From Pseudo-nitzschia pungens (Eukaryota > Bacillariophyta > Bacillariophyceae > Bacillariales > Bacillariaceae): 10,000 bases of DNA. This document shows positions 1 to 7,782 of the stretch, piece after piece. The stretch's first letter is position 1. Every line of letters begins with the position of its first letter. The stretch covers positions 15,001 through 25,000 of the forward strand of contig CM074758.1 in assembly GCA_037355855.1 (NCBI GenBank), given 5' to 3'. The position numbers and the translations under genes are program-made. Below the pieces are notes generated by a model. That model made no database searches, was not told the origin of the DNA, and saw nothing but the letters and a program-made list of their open reading frames with translations.

Positions 1-3000
1 GCAACAGGTGAGAACTCCAATGATACCCGCCAGTTCACTCCTGTAGGATGACTGATCCTCAGGGGATCCACTGACAAAATTACAGCCAGTGAGGAACAAT
101 GAAGCAGTCTTGGTGGAGGTATTGGGTGACAAAATGAATGCAGAAGTTCCTCTGAGAAGGTCCGGATCAAATGACCCATCACAGACAGCACTGGCAATAC
201 CACTCTGGATAGCATCAACAAGGTGTTGACAGCCAGCCTGTGGTAGGGAATATTTGTGGAGAAGTACCCTTGGAGACTCACAGAGTGCATCAAAGGCATC
301 TGCCGGGGAGTCTGGAAGAGAATCAAATGGATTGTACTCCAGAGGATCCATGTCAGGAGGTTCAGAAACAAAGGCTGAGGACCCAACCACTCGAACAACT
401 TGGCCACAGATAACAGGGCAGACAAGCACATCAGCGCAGGCTGGTTTGTCAGAAAGGATTTCAGCAGTGACCCTGTATCTGCCCCTGCCCTGGGAGGTGC
501 TCACAGTCCAGCCAGTAGAAGTTTTGAAGAATATTCTGTTGGTGGATGGAGACAAAAACCAAGGCCAAAGAGAAGCTGTCTGGGGAGAGAGCCAAGGCCC
601 AAGATGAAAAGAAGGAGCTAGTGCCCTGGCTGCAGGGGGTGGACAAGGGGGAAGAAAACAGGTCTGAAGTGCCTTAGTCCAAAAGCGCTTTGCTGCTGGA
701 GGCCAAGATGGAGGACATCTCGGCCAGTCAAGATGATCCCTCAAGTGATTGGAGGATGTCAGCTGGAAAGCCATGGGAGAGAGTCTCTTCCCATCTGGAG
801 TACAAATGTCAGCAAGGGAGATAGCCTTGAGTGACATGCGCATGTGATTCAAGAGGGACAAGTCAGCACCTCTGAAGCCAGCGTTGACAAAGGCTTGCAT
901 GAGATAGCAGTCATTGGAACGTAGCAGGGGAAGATCTGGGAAGTCTTCAAACAAGCTCACAGGGTGAACAGAGAAAAACTTCCACACATGTTTGTACCAG
1001 CAAGGAGTGACGTAGGAAGCAAAAGGATGATATGGTGTGACACCAAGATGGAGAGGAATGCCAAGTTCGAGCCGTAGAGACTCAGCAGTTAGCCTGAGAA
1101 TCCTACCAGTTTGGGAGGACCTGACAGATTCCTGAAAGAGGGTGGCAATATGACTGAACTCTTGGAGGAGGTAGGGGTGAATGAAACCAAAGCCTTGATA
1201 GAGGGAAGGACCATAGAACACATGTCTGGGAAATGTCCGTGACATCCCTGCTTTATTCAGCACAGGAACAAGAGCTGGGTGAATGATCTTTGTCCAAGTG
1301 GCCTCATCAAGTTGCGTGACAGGCATGGGGTATTCAACAGACTTCATGAAAGAATACTTGAATGTGTAGAGGGATGCCCTCTTCTCACACTTGGAAGCCT
1401 TGAGCTGAGAGCCAAAAGACTGAGACTGTGACTTCATGTGAGCAATCTGTGCTTCCTCATTGCCATCCATGGAGATATAAACCCCAAGGGTCTTGTCAGC
1501 ATGGTCAACTTCAAAACGATCCAGGGTAGCGCGATTGCCATTCTTATCAGCAACAGAGAAGTCACCGGGCATGTCAGCAATGGAGCGATAGTCCCAACCG
1601 GATCCATTCCATTTGAAATCAATCAAATAACAGAAAGATTTGGCAGGTTCAATCGCACCACCAGTGGCAATAATCCCACCAGCCCATCGGTCAAGAGCTT
1701 CCTGAAAGTCAACAGCTAATTCTTCACCAGATGTTGAGGAATCAGAGCCAGCACAAAACAAATCTGTGTCATCCACAAAGGCAAAACCCACAAGAGAAAC
1801 CAGTTGCAGTGACAAAGAAGTGATAAGATGGACACCATGCCCAGCCTGTTGCATCATTCGGAAGACAATGGTTGACACCAAAGCCCAAAGAGTTGGACCA
1901 ATACCATTGCCTTGGCCACAACCACTGAGAGGAACAGGTTCATCACCATACACAGGACCTGACCGACCAAAACCAGTTTTGATGTGGTGCTTAGCATGTT
2001 GCAGAGTAGACAGAAGAACTTCACACACATGTGCAGGAACACCAAAGCTCTGGAGAGTGAGACCTGCAATGGGATGAGAGATTCTATCATAACAGCCCTT
2101 GGCATCATTCATAGCAACAGCACCGGATCTGCGCTTCTGCCTCAACACATCACAGATGAGCTTCTTGTTCAAGCAGGTGTTGATGGCCTTGTGGTGTTTC
2201 CTGCTTCCATGTTGATCAACCGCCACTGCATTGGCACGTTCAGCATGGGCAAGAATGCGTCTGCCAATCATCTTGTTGTTGATTTGGAACTCAGGAGACA
2301 TCAACTGGATGAGTCTCATCTTATCCACTCTATATTCACCAGGTTTCTTGAATATCTCAACATCCGTGATGACCTGCCAGGCAGAAGGAGAGAAGCCAAC
2401 AATCAATGGGACTGATCTCAGTAGAGTGTCAAACTTGTTCAACTGGGGATCCAGGGCAAAAGCCTTGTGGTGGGCAAAACTCAAACATGAAGGTTCACTT
2501 GCTGTGCGTTCCCTCTGGTGTTTCCAGGCAGCAGCATTGTCAGCTGGACACACTGAATAGTCAAAGGGAGGCAAACTCAGAATAGAGGCAGGGACTTTGA
2601 GACAAGAAAGAAATTCAGACAGGTATTTGTCAGTGGCAGGAGGAGGATTATATGTGCCATCAAGAACTTGAGCAGAAGCATGGGCTGTGCCGAGGTAGCC
2701 AAAATCTTGAATGAAGGAGGGAGTCATGGAAGGAGTGCCAAGACACTGCTGTTGACGCCGGACATTGGATTCAGCCATAGCTGGAACCATAGTGGACTGG
2801 GACTCCAAGACCTGTTCAGCACCATCAGGGCCAACTGCAATAGCTCGCAAGACAGCTGACTTGTTGACACGTCCCCGAATAGACCTAGCAGCAAGGCCAA
2901 GCTCTCTTTGAAGACGCTCCCTGCGCATCCGGGCACGAATCTGGGAAGCATTCTGGTTGTGAGGTTTGCCTTCAGCAAGAAGTGCATCCACCAGGCCTTG

Positions 3001-4620
3001 ATTGAAGGAGTCTCTCCAAGAGGGGGCCAATTTTTTCACTGCCCGGTATTGCCTGTAAGCTTGTTTCAGGTGGAGGACAGCACTGGAAAGATCACAGTGT
3101 TCTCCTTTGTAGAGAGAAAGCTTGCATGCCAGCCTTTTCAAAACAGTATGACTGGTGGACACACCCTGTCTCAGCTTAACAACACGCCGCCAAAAGTCAA
3201 TTGTATCACGATAGACTTGCAGCTTCGGGGACCATGGAACCAGACCAGCTCTTGTGTGGCAAAGGTTTTGTTCAACAGAGAGCCTGAGAGAGGTGGAGGT
3301 TTCATGGAGGACTTCATATGTGGTGATGAGAGCAGCGCGCACAGAAATATCCCCAGACTGAAACTGAGCCAGGAGGTGTTCCAGCTTAGCTTGGAGAGAA
3401 AACACTCCAGCCTTGAGAAAGCTGTGCCTGACACGCTTGAAATACCGTTGGCGCAGATGAGGGTGGGAGGACTGGAGTTTGGAATGAGAGAAGCTCACGG
3501 TAGGTGGCAGGTGTTTGCCCATGAGGCTGCAATTACAGACTTCAATCCAAAGCATTCTGTGGTCAGATTCCATACCATAGGCGCCACCAAAGGGACAATA
3601 CCCAGCCCTGAGAACATCAACATTCTCAGAGACCCAAATGGCATCAATTGGTGTTCTGGTAGTGTTGCGGTTGTGAGTGGCAGGAGGAGAAGACTGACTA
3701 TGAAGGGTAAGAATGGCATCTCTGAAACCAAGAGCCTTGAGCTCAAAAGACAAGCCATCAGTCCGAACATCAGCATTTTGATCAATCCCAAGAATGACCT
3801 GGTCACCTGCACCCAGACAGACCTGAAGGGCAGCAGTCAAATCCCTGTGAAAGAGAATACATGGGTTGGGACTGAAAAGATTTTCAGCTGCTTGAAAGTA
3901 GCGGTACTGTTGATTCCAGACGGAACCAAGGTCCCTGTCATTTTCAACAGGGCAGTAAGCAGAAAACATAGTGACAGTGTAACCATCCCTGCCCTGAAAC
4001 TTGACAAAGGACCATCTCCCAAGACCAGAAGGATCAGCCCCATGGGCAATCTTGTGGGAACTGAACAGTTGATCAATGGAAAACCCTGTACCACCAGGCT
4101 GAAGCCATGAACAGTCAGAAGCTTCATGCTTGTTGTTGGCAAGGTAGGAAAAACTTGAGGGACTGATATTCTTCATGCGCCGATTGAAAAGATCACATGG
4201 CAGGAGTTTGGATTCATTCAAACAATGTTCAGCAAAAAGAGCCACACTGGCATTGCTCTTGACAAATTGACGGGAGTTGTGCTTGGACATGGACATAAAG
4301 GCAGTTCTGCGCTGTGGTCCAATGTTTTGGAAGGTGATAATGGTGGAATTAGAGGATGGAGCTTGAGGGAAGGAGTGACCAAAACTGTCAGAATCCTTAG
4401 CAGCAAGAGAGTCTCCATGAAGAGTTAATTGGACAAACTGAGAGGCAGGGGAAGAGGCGGAGGAGGAAAAGGGAGAAACAGTAGAATCATTGATAGGATT
4501 TGGAGTGGAAGGCATCCCATCAAACCTCATACCAGAAGAGCTAACCATGATCAGAAGGAAACCGAGTCTGTCGCACGGAAGAAAGAGTTGCCGGAGCTGA
4601 TTTGGTGGAGACATTGGCAT
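1..4620 (-). CDS. Retrotransposon ORF2 polyprotein: APE endonuclease, reverse transcriptase, RNase H (3' partial)
   Basis: This frame is open for 1540 codons from an ATG at 4620 to the window edge, with no stop. The ATG is the first codon but one after an in-frame TGA (4626-4624). Residues about 90-360 look like an exonuclease-endonuclease-phosphatase (APE) domain that nicks target DNA: FQNI around N99, FAEHCLN with E131, SAYCPV around 220, GIDQN with D280 and N282, PIDAIWV with D326, and SDH at 352-354. Residues about 640-1000 are the reverse transcriptase: motif A NDAKGCYDR (D839), motif B SGCGQGNGIGP (899-909), and motif C FVDD (948-951, D950 and D951). A Pro- and Trp-containing stretch follows at about 1320-1370. 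An RNase H-like domain then begins with D1481 (CDGSF) and E1529 (YRSELAG) and is cut by the window edge. The protein is expected to work in an RNP that nicks DNA and copies its own RNA. The motifs are read directly; the family placement is from memory. Confidence 0.93.
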   Translation of the reverse strand, partial: MPMSPPNQLRQLFLPCDRLGFLLIMVSSSGMRFDGMPSTPNPINDSTVSPFSSSASSPASQFVQLTLHGDSLAAKDSDSFGHSFPQAPSSNSTIITFQNIGPQRRTAFMSMSKHNSRQFVKSNASVALFAEHCLNESKLLPCDLFNRRMKNISPSSFSYLANNKHEASDCSWLQPGGTGFSIDQLFSSHKIAHGADPSGLGRWSFVKFQGRDGYTVTMFSAYCPVENDRDLGSVWNQQYRYFQAAENLFSPNPCILFHRDLTAALQVCLGAGDQVILGIDQNADVRTDGLSFELKALGFRDAILTLHSQSSPPATHNRNTTRTPIDAIWVSENVDVLRAGYCPFGGAYGMESDHRMLWIEVCNCSLMGKHLPPTVSFSHSKLQSSHPHLRQRYFKRVRHSFLKAGVFSLQAKLEHLLAQFQSGDISVRAALITTYEVLHETSTSLRLSVEQNLCHTRAGLVPWSPKLQVYRDTIDFWRRVVKLRQGVSTSHTVLKRLACKLSLYKGEHCDLSSAVLHLKQAYRQYRAVKKLAPSWRDSFNQGLVDALLAEGKPHNQNASQIRARMRRERLQRELGLAARSIRGRVNKSAVLRAIAVGPDGAEQVLESQSTMVPAMAESNVRRQQQCLGTPSMTPSFIQDFGYLGTAHASAQVLDGTYNPPPATDKYLSEFLSCLKVPASILSLPPFDYSVCPADNAAAWKHQRERTASEPSCLSFAHHKAFALDPQLNKFDTLLRSVPLIVGFSPSAWQVITDVEIFKKPGEYRVDKMRLIQLMSPEFQINNKMIGRRILAHAERANAVAVDQHGSRKHHKAINTCLNKKLICDVLRQKRRSGAVAMNDAKGCYDRISHPIAGLTLQSFGVPAHVCEVLLSTLQHAKHHIKTGFGRSGPVYGDEPVPLSGCGQGNGIGPTLWALVSTIVFRMMQQAGHGVHLITSLSLQLVSLVGFAFVDDTDLFCAGSDSSTSGEELAVDFQEALDRWAGGIIATGGAIEPAKSFCYLIDFKWNGSGWDYRSIADMPGDFSVADKNGNRATLDRFEVDHADKTLGVYISMDGNEEAQIAHMKSQSQSFGSQLKASKCEKRASLYTFKYSFMKSVEYPMPVTQLDEATWTKIIHPALVPVLNKAGMSRTFPRHVFYGPSLYQGFGFIHPYLLQEFSHIATLFQESVRSSQTGRILRLTAESLRLELGIPLHLGVTPYHPFASYVTPCWYKHVWKFFSVHPVSLFEDFPDLPLLRSNDCYLMQAFVNAGFRGADLSLLNHMRMSLKAISLADICTPDGKRLSPMAFQLTSSNHLRDHLDWPRCPPSWPPAAKRFWTKALQTCFLPPCPPPAARALAPSFHLGPWLSPQTASLWPWFLSPSTNRIFFKTSTGWTVSTSQGRGRYRVTAEILSDKPACADVLVCPVICGQVVRVVGSSAFVSEPPDMDPLEYNPFDSLPDSPADAFDALCESPRVLLHKYSLPQAGCQHLVDAIQSGIASAVCDGSFDPDLLRGTSAFILSPNTSTKTASLFLTGCNFVSGSPEDQSSYRSELAGIIGVLTCC

Positions 4621-5545
4621 GGCTCAAATCACTGACACTAGCATCATGACTGGAAGAGAACGCAATTGCAGCAACTCCAAGCCTCAATGCAGAGGCTGCG
4701 TCTTCCCCACCACCGGCAGCAGGAACTGCAGTTGAGGAATCAGGAGAGGCCACAGGGAGGTCACCAGCCATGGCATTCTGGGGAGGGTCAGGAACTGCAG
4801 GGGGAACTTCAGGAGGAATACCAGGAGAGGCATCAGCCTCGGCAACATTGGAAGGATCACCTCCAGTAGGAACACCACCTGCAGGCGCTGAAGCCTGGAC
4901 ATCAGTGAGATTGGAAGTACCGGTTGCTAAAGTATCCATGGATTGAGAATCATCAAATCCGCCACCACCACTGTCAGCACGGGCTTGGAGGTTAAAGTGC
5001 AGATCCAGATCAAAGGTGAGGTCTGGGGCAAGGTCAACTGACAAGTCATCATCAACAAGTTCCCAATCTCTTGCATCCCCATCACCAAAAAAGGGAAGAG
5101 AGTCATCCTGCATTGGATCAGCAGCAGGTTCAGTTTCCACAACACAATTGGCAGCAGCATCCCAATGGTAGGCTTCCATTTCAGTCAAGCACTCAGAAGA
5201 GAACCATTGTCGAACACAAGAACCATAATGAGCTTCCAGTATAATAGGCAGGAAAGACAACATGGCCATTGCTTCAGCCTTGGTAGTGATATTGTACAAA
5301 GCAAGGATTTCGCCTCGGTATGAACTGGTATCGACAGAAAGAAAAAGAGGCCATGACCAATTGTCACGGGTTCTGATACCCAGAAGCACACTGCGCAGTG
5401 TCTTCAAACCCAGCCCTTGGCCCAGGTCAACTGGAAGATCAAGATCAACTACCCCCAGAACAGGAGCAGTTTCATGGCTCTCAATAAATTTAGCTTGGCG
5501 GTGCTTAGCCTGGCGAACAGTCTTAACAAGTTGTGTAACTGGAAA
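4541..5545 (-). CDS. Retrotransposon ORF1, downstream part (gag-like, acidic and Pro/Ala-rich)
   Basis: Open frame from just after an in-frame TAA (5548-5546) to a TAG at 4543-4541. It has no ATG until 5269, so it probably is not an independent gene but the second half of ORF1. Its start at ACT GTT CGC (5521 on) can be placed in frame behind the upstream ORF1 part if the 364 bp between them is removed. Visible parts are a folded-looking N-terminal stretch containing RQAKHRQAKFIE and RTRDNWSWPLFL, then a strongly acidic stretch (DDDLSVDLAPDLTFDLDLHF), then a Gly/Pro/Ala-rich low-complexity tail typical of disordered linkers. No zinc knuckle was recognised. The last 80 nt overlap ORF2 in another frame. 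A nucleic-acid-binding or particle-forming ORF1 role is an inference from position only. Confidence 0.65.
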   Translation of the reverse strand, partial: FPVTQLVKTVRQAKHRQAKFIESHETAPVLGVVDLDLPVDLGQGLGLKTLRSVLLGIRTRDNWSWPLFLSVDTSSYRGEILALYNITTKAEAMAMLSFLPIILEAHYGSCVRQWFSSECLTEMEAYHWDAAANCVVETEPAADPMQDDSLPFFGDGDARDWELVDDDLSVDLAPDLTFDLDLHFNLQARADSGGGGFDDSQSMDTLATGTSNLTDVQASAPAGGVPTGGDPSNVAEADASPGIPPEVPPAVPDPPQNAMAGDLPVASPDSSTAVPAAGGGEDAASALRLGVAAIAFSSSHDASVSDLSHANVSTKSAPATLSSVRQTRFPSDHG

Positions 5546-5882
5546 TTATGAGCTCTTATTGTTCTATCTATCGAATCATGTGTTTTCTCTCTTTACATGA
5601 TAACTCTCGATAATTGTATGTTGCTCAGTTCTTTATCTTCTTCAGTTAATACTTCAACTGTGTTCTTTGGATACTTCAATATCTTGCGCACCTCTGGGCG
5701 CGGCTTCTTTGTATCTACGCGCGGTACTGTTGCGCTCACTATCTGTTTCTACGCGCGGTACTGTTGCGCTCACTGTCTGTTTCTACGCGCGGTACTGTTG
5801 CGCTCACTGTCTGTTTCTACGCGCGATACTGTTGCGCTCACTTCTGTTTCTTATTACTTAACAACCTTGTTCTGTGTTGTTA
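5519..5882 (-). other. 364-bp segment interrupting retrotransposon ORF1 (inserted element or intron-like)
   Basis: On the minus strand AAGACT stands immediately before this segment (5888-5883) and again as its last six bases (5524-5519). Removing one repeat plus the sequence between them joins the two ORF1 halves in frame (ACT followed by GTT CGC CAG), because 364 leaves the one-base remainder needed to move between their frames. The segment begins TAACAAC and ends CTTGTTAAGACT, so short AACAA/TTGTT inverted ends lie next to the repeats. Its composition differs from the flanking coding DNA: AT-rich ends, a GC-rich 34-bp tandem repeat inside, and stops in the ORF1 frames. This fits a short non-autonomous element with a 6-bp target duplication. 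A GT-AG intron (donor GT at 5956-5955, acceptor AG at 5540-5539) would also restore the frame. Confidence 0.55.
5714..5848. repeat. 34-bp tandem repeat, about 4 copies
   Basis: Four consecutive units start at 5714, 5748, 5782 and 5816, each containing TACGCGCGGTACTGTTGCGC or a one-base variant and ending in CTGTT. The last unit has a substitution (GCGCGATACTG) and is slightly shortened. The array lies wholly inside the segment that interrupts ORF1. The GC-rich CpG-containing core contrasts with the AT-rich sequence on both sides. ORFs running through it are a by-product of the periodicity. Confidence 0.93.
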
Positions 5883-5884
5883 AG
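5857..5884. repeat. Inverted repeat with 9-bp perfect arms
   Basis: CTTAACAAC (5857-5865) pairs with GTTGTTAAG (5876-5884) across a 10-base loop, forming a perfect hairpin at the edge of the segment interrupting ORF1. The same CTTAACAA octamer occurs at the opposite end of that segment (5522-5529), so the hairpin arm doubles as a short terminal inverted repeat. It could be a transposon end or part of a structured RNA. Confidence 0.75.
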
Positions 5885-7487
5885 TCTTGAGCTTGGAGGG
5901 GGGAAGAGGTCTGTCAGAAGGATTGGTAGCTGTCTCAATAAACTTGTAGAATTTACCATCAGGGAGAGAGGCAATGTCGGAAGGTTTGCACCGATTGAAC
6001 TGGGCTTTGAGGAGCTTAACAGTTTGGGCGCGCTTTGTAGCATCACACAAAACATGTGCAGCCAGAACAGGATTGGGATCAGGAGTTCTGGAGTTGTCAA
6101 GGCTGATATTCTTCCTGATAACAGCAATAGGACATGCCTGAAACCTGGGATGAGTCTGAAGCAATTCGTTGTAGTGGTCAAGATCAAAACTCTGCATGTA
6201 AGATCCAAGGAGAAAGCCACATGTGACAATAACTGGGGCCTGTATGTGGTCATATTTCAGGTCCATGTCACGGTCTCTGAGCCTCTGGAGCAATTGTGTT
6301 GAAAAGAGTTTCTCCAGGGAAGCACTGTGGCCCACAAAGAAGCGTAGATGAGGAGCAGTTCTACTGCGAAGCCAGAGCTGAGCAACATACAATTCCAAGG
6401 TCTTCCTGTCAGGAAGTGTCGTCCAAAACTTGGTAACAGGCTTGGCCTTGGGGTTGAGCCTGGCTCTGGAGGGAAAAACATACAACACCAGGCGCTTGTC
6501 AACAGTCCATAGTAGATCCAAAGCTTCCTTGAGAGACTTGAGCAGCTCATCATATAGTTCCCCAGGGTGTTGTGACATCAACCTTGGAAGGGACAGAGTG
6601 ACATAAGAACGATGAGAACACTTGGTGCCAGCAGTGACATCCACTGGAGCTCTAGAATCACTGGAGCAAACCCCTCGGCGTTGGAGGAAATGCCCAGCAG
6701 AGGAGGACAAGACAGTAGCATCACCACCACCAGGAAGAAAGGACACTGATTTGGAAGTGGAAGCATCATCAACTGCAGTTGGCGCAGGTGTAGGAGGTCG
6801 CTTCTTGAAATACCAGTGGGAGCCAAGCACCTGATTGGCTGCCAACCAAACTCGTCCTTCAGTGCTGGGCAAAAGGTTACCTTCACAATACAGGTCATCA
6901 AAACACTCAGGAGACATCTTGGCCAAACCAATAAGACATCTCTTCAGAGCATGGCCTGAAGGTTGCTTGGTCCAGTCGGCAGAGGCTTGAAAGCAGAGAG
7001 AAGCAAGGGAAACCAGGGACTCCACAGAAGCAGTTCTCCACTCAGGGTTGTCAGGAAAAGCTTGAGCATATGCTGGAGGGATGGCAGACTGACAGACATC
7101 ATGGATGGATTTCTTGTCATTCCCATCTTTCTTGCTGAAGAAGTGAGTGGGGCTAGGACACCCAGTCCATAGCCGGGATCCTGCTGGAGTTTTACGAAGA
7201 GTGTGGATAGGGGTGGGAATGGAAGCACGACCAGTAAAAGGCCCCTTACCGTAGAAGCACCAGAGGAAGGAATCTGAGTGAGCTTTGTTGGCAGCAGCCA
7301 GGGCTTTCTTGCGCAGGGCATGTCGCTCTGCAGACGGTGTGTCAGAAAGAAAAGCAAGAGTAGCTTGTTTCAGACTAGACTTGGAAGGAGAGACCTTGGA
7401 AGGAGGGTGCTTAGAGTCTGAGTGCTCAGAGCCTGGCTGGCCATCCCTAGACGTCGCACTGTTGGACTTTATAGCATCCTGTACATG
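5880..7487 (-). CDS. Retrotransposon ORF1, upstream part (no start codon, interrupted at its 3' end)
   Basis: The frame is open for 535 codons from just after a TAG (7490-7488) to a TAA (5882-5880). The first in-frame ATG is only at 6917, yet the reading frame and protein-like composition extend far upstream of it. This fits an ORF that lost its start through 5' truncation near 7470. The N-terminal part is Ser/Lys/Pro-rich (SKHPPSKVSPSKSS), followed by an aromatic, basic stretch (FYGKGPFTGRASIPTP). The C-terminal two thirds looks globular, with VTLSLPRLMSQHPGELYDEL, LVLYVFPSRARLNPKAKP and VIVTCGFLLGSYMQSFDLD. I recognise no named domain. It ends KLKT-stop exactly where an insertion-like segment begins. 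An ATG at 7444 lies in a different frame that closes after 24 codons, so it would need a frame change to serve as the start. Confidence 0.65.
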   Translation of the reverse strand, partial: HVQDAIKSNSATSRDGQPGSEHSDSKHPPSKVSPSKSSLKQATLAFLSDTPSAERHALRKKALAAANKAHSDSFLWCFYGKGPFTGRASIPTPIHTLRKTPAGSRLWTGCPSPTHFFSKKDGNDKKSIHDVCQSAIPPAYAQAFPDNPEWRTASVESLVSLASLCFQASADWTKQPSGHALKRCLIGLAKMSPECFDDLYCEGNLLPSTEGRVWLAANQVLGSHWYFKKRPPTPAPTAVDDASTSKSVSFLPGGGDATVLSSSAGHFLQRRGVCSSDSRAPVDVTAGTKCSHRSYVTLSLPRLMSQHPGELYDELLKSLKEALDLLWTVDKRLVLYVFPSRARLNPKAKPVTKFWTTLPDRKTLELYVAQLWLRSRTAPHLRFFVGHSASLEKLFSTQLLQRLRDRDMDLKYDHIQAPVIVTCGFLLGSYMQSFDLDHYNELLQTHPRFQACPIAVIRKNISLDNSRTPDPNPVLAAHVLCDATKRAQTVKLLKAQFNRCKPSDIASLPDGKFYKFIETATNPSDRPLPPSKLKT

Positions 7488-7491
7488 CTAT

Positions 7492-7543
7492 GATCCTGTT
7501 GCTAAGGGCTAGGGTAAGATCCTGTTGCTAAGGGCTAGGGTAT
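7492..7543. repeat. 26-bp direct repeat, two copies
   Basis: Two adjacent units (7492-7517 and 7518-7543) read GATCCTGTTGCTAAGGGCTA followed by GGGTA plus A or T. Just before them, TAGCAT and ATGCTA form an inverted repeat around a 7-base loop (7472-7490). Function unknown. The same pair recurs in the right duplicate at 9320-9371. Confidence 0.93.
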
Positions 7544-7782
7544 GCAGGTCTGGTACAGATCCCACATTGAACATCCCCCATGGCACCAGGATAGCAACAC
7601 AGCATGTTGTGGTATTTTTGTATGAATTGTATTGCAACTGTCTATGCTAATGCTATTTATTAAAATATGATGGATGCTATCAATATAAAAAATGTTTGAC
7701 ATGGCTGATCATGTCATTTTAAAATATTATTTGGCTTGATTGGTCGCTGGGAAATTTTAAGGGAAAAATGAATGGGACAAAA
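7544..7782. other. AT-rich flank between the retrotransposon and the 5S array, no gene seen
   Basis: No convincing ORF, tRNA or snRNA was found. The stretch is AT-rich and holds a perfect inverted repeat at 7697-7716 (TGACATG and CATGTCA around a 6-base loop). It also contains the region downstream of 5S copy 1. Its almost identical partner at 9372-9610 shows that it belongs to the 5S locus and not to the retroelement. Confidence 0.7.
7697..7716. repeat. Perfect inverted repeat, 7-bp arms
   Basis: TGACATG (7697-7703) and CATGTCA (7710-7716) flank the loop GCTGAT in AT-rich surroundings. It is preserved in the duplicate at 9525-9544. It could be a hairpin or a dimeric protein site; nothing in the sequence decides between these. 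Confidence 0.6.

Larger units (their letters stand above)
1..7470 (-). mobile_element. Non-LTR (LINE-type) retrotransposon, 5' end at about 7470, 3' end outside the window
   Basis: The minus strand reads ORF1, then a long ORF2 with endonuclease, reverse transcriptase and RNase H domains in that order, which is the layout of APE-type LINE elements. No long terminal repeats, integrase or protease were seen. The 5' limit is set by comparison: the DNA from 7471 onward is repeated almost exactly from 9299, but the sequences left of 7471 and left of 9299 are unrelated, so the element starts at or just below 7470. ORF1 is already open at that junction with no in-frame ATG, which suggests a 5'-truncated copy, as is common when target-primed reverse transcription stops early. 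The 3' UTR, tail and second target-site copy would lie to the left of the window. Confidence 0.85.

Noticed and set aside
254..607. Short plus- and minus-strand ORFs across 1-4540 and 5874-7512
   Set aside because: They overlap ORF1 or ORF2 in other frames, show no domain and are explained by the coding composition of the retrotransposon.
2908..4110. 400-codon plus-strand ORF
   Set aside because: It lies antisense to ORF2, whose frame carries endonuclease and RT motifs with no stop over 1540 codons. The plus-strand product has no recognisable domain and is a shadow of that coding bias.
5519..5886. piggyBac-like insertion with TTAA at both ends of the interrupting segment
   Set aside because: TTAA does occur at both edges, but excision leaving one TTAA gives AAG ACT TAA, a stop in ORF1, and the ends lack a CCYT-type terminus. 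The AAGACT reading restores the frame.
5597..5890. Plus-strand ORFs through the 34-bp repeat (also 5667-5861)
   Set aside because: The translations are repeats of the tandem array (CAHCLFLRA, LLRSLSVSTR) with no independent support.
7544..7782. Possible linked U6 snRNA, spliced-leader RNA or tRNA gene near the 5S array
   Set aside because: 5S genes are linked to such RNAs in some protists, but I found no U6 core sequence, no dinoflagellate-type spliced leader and no tRNA A/B boxes with a foldable cloverleaf.
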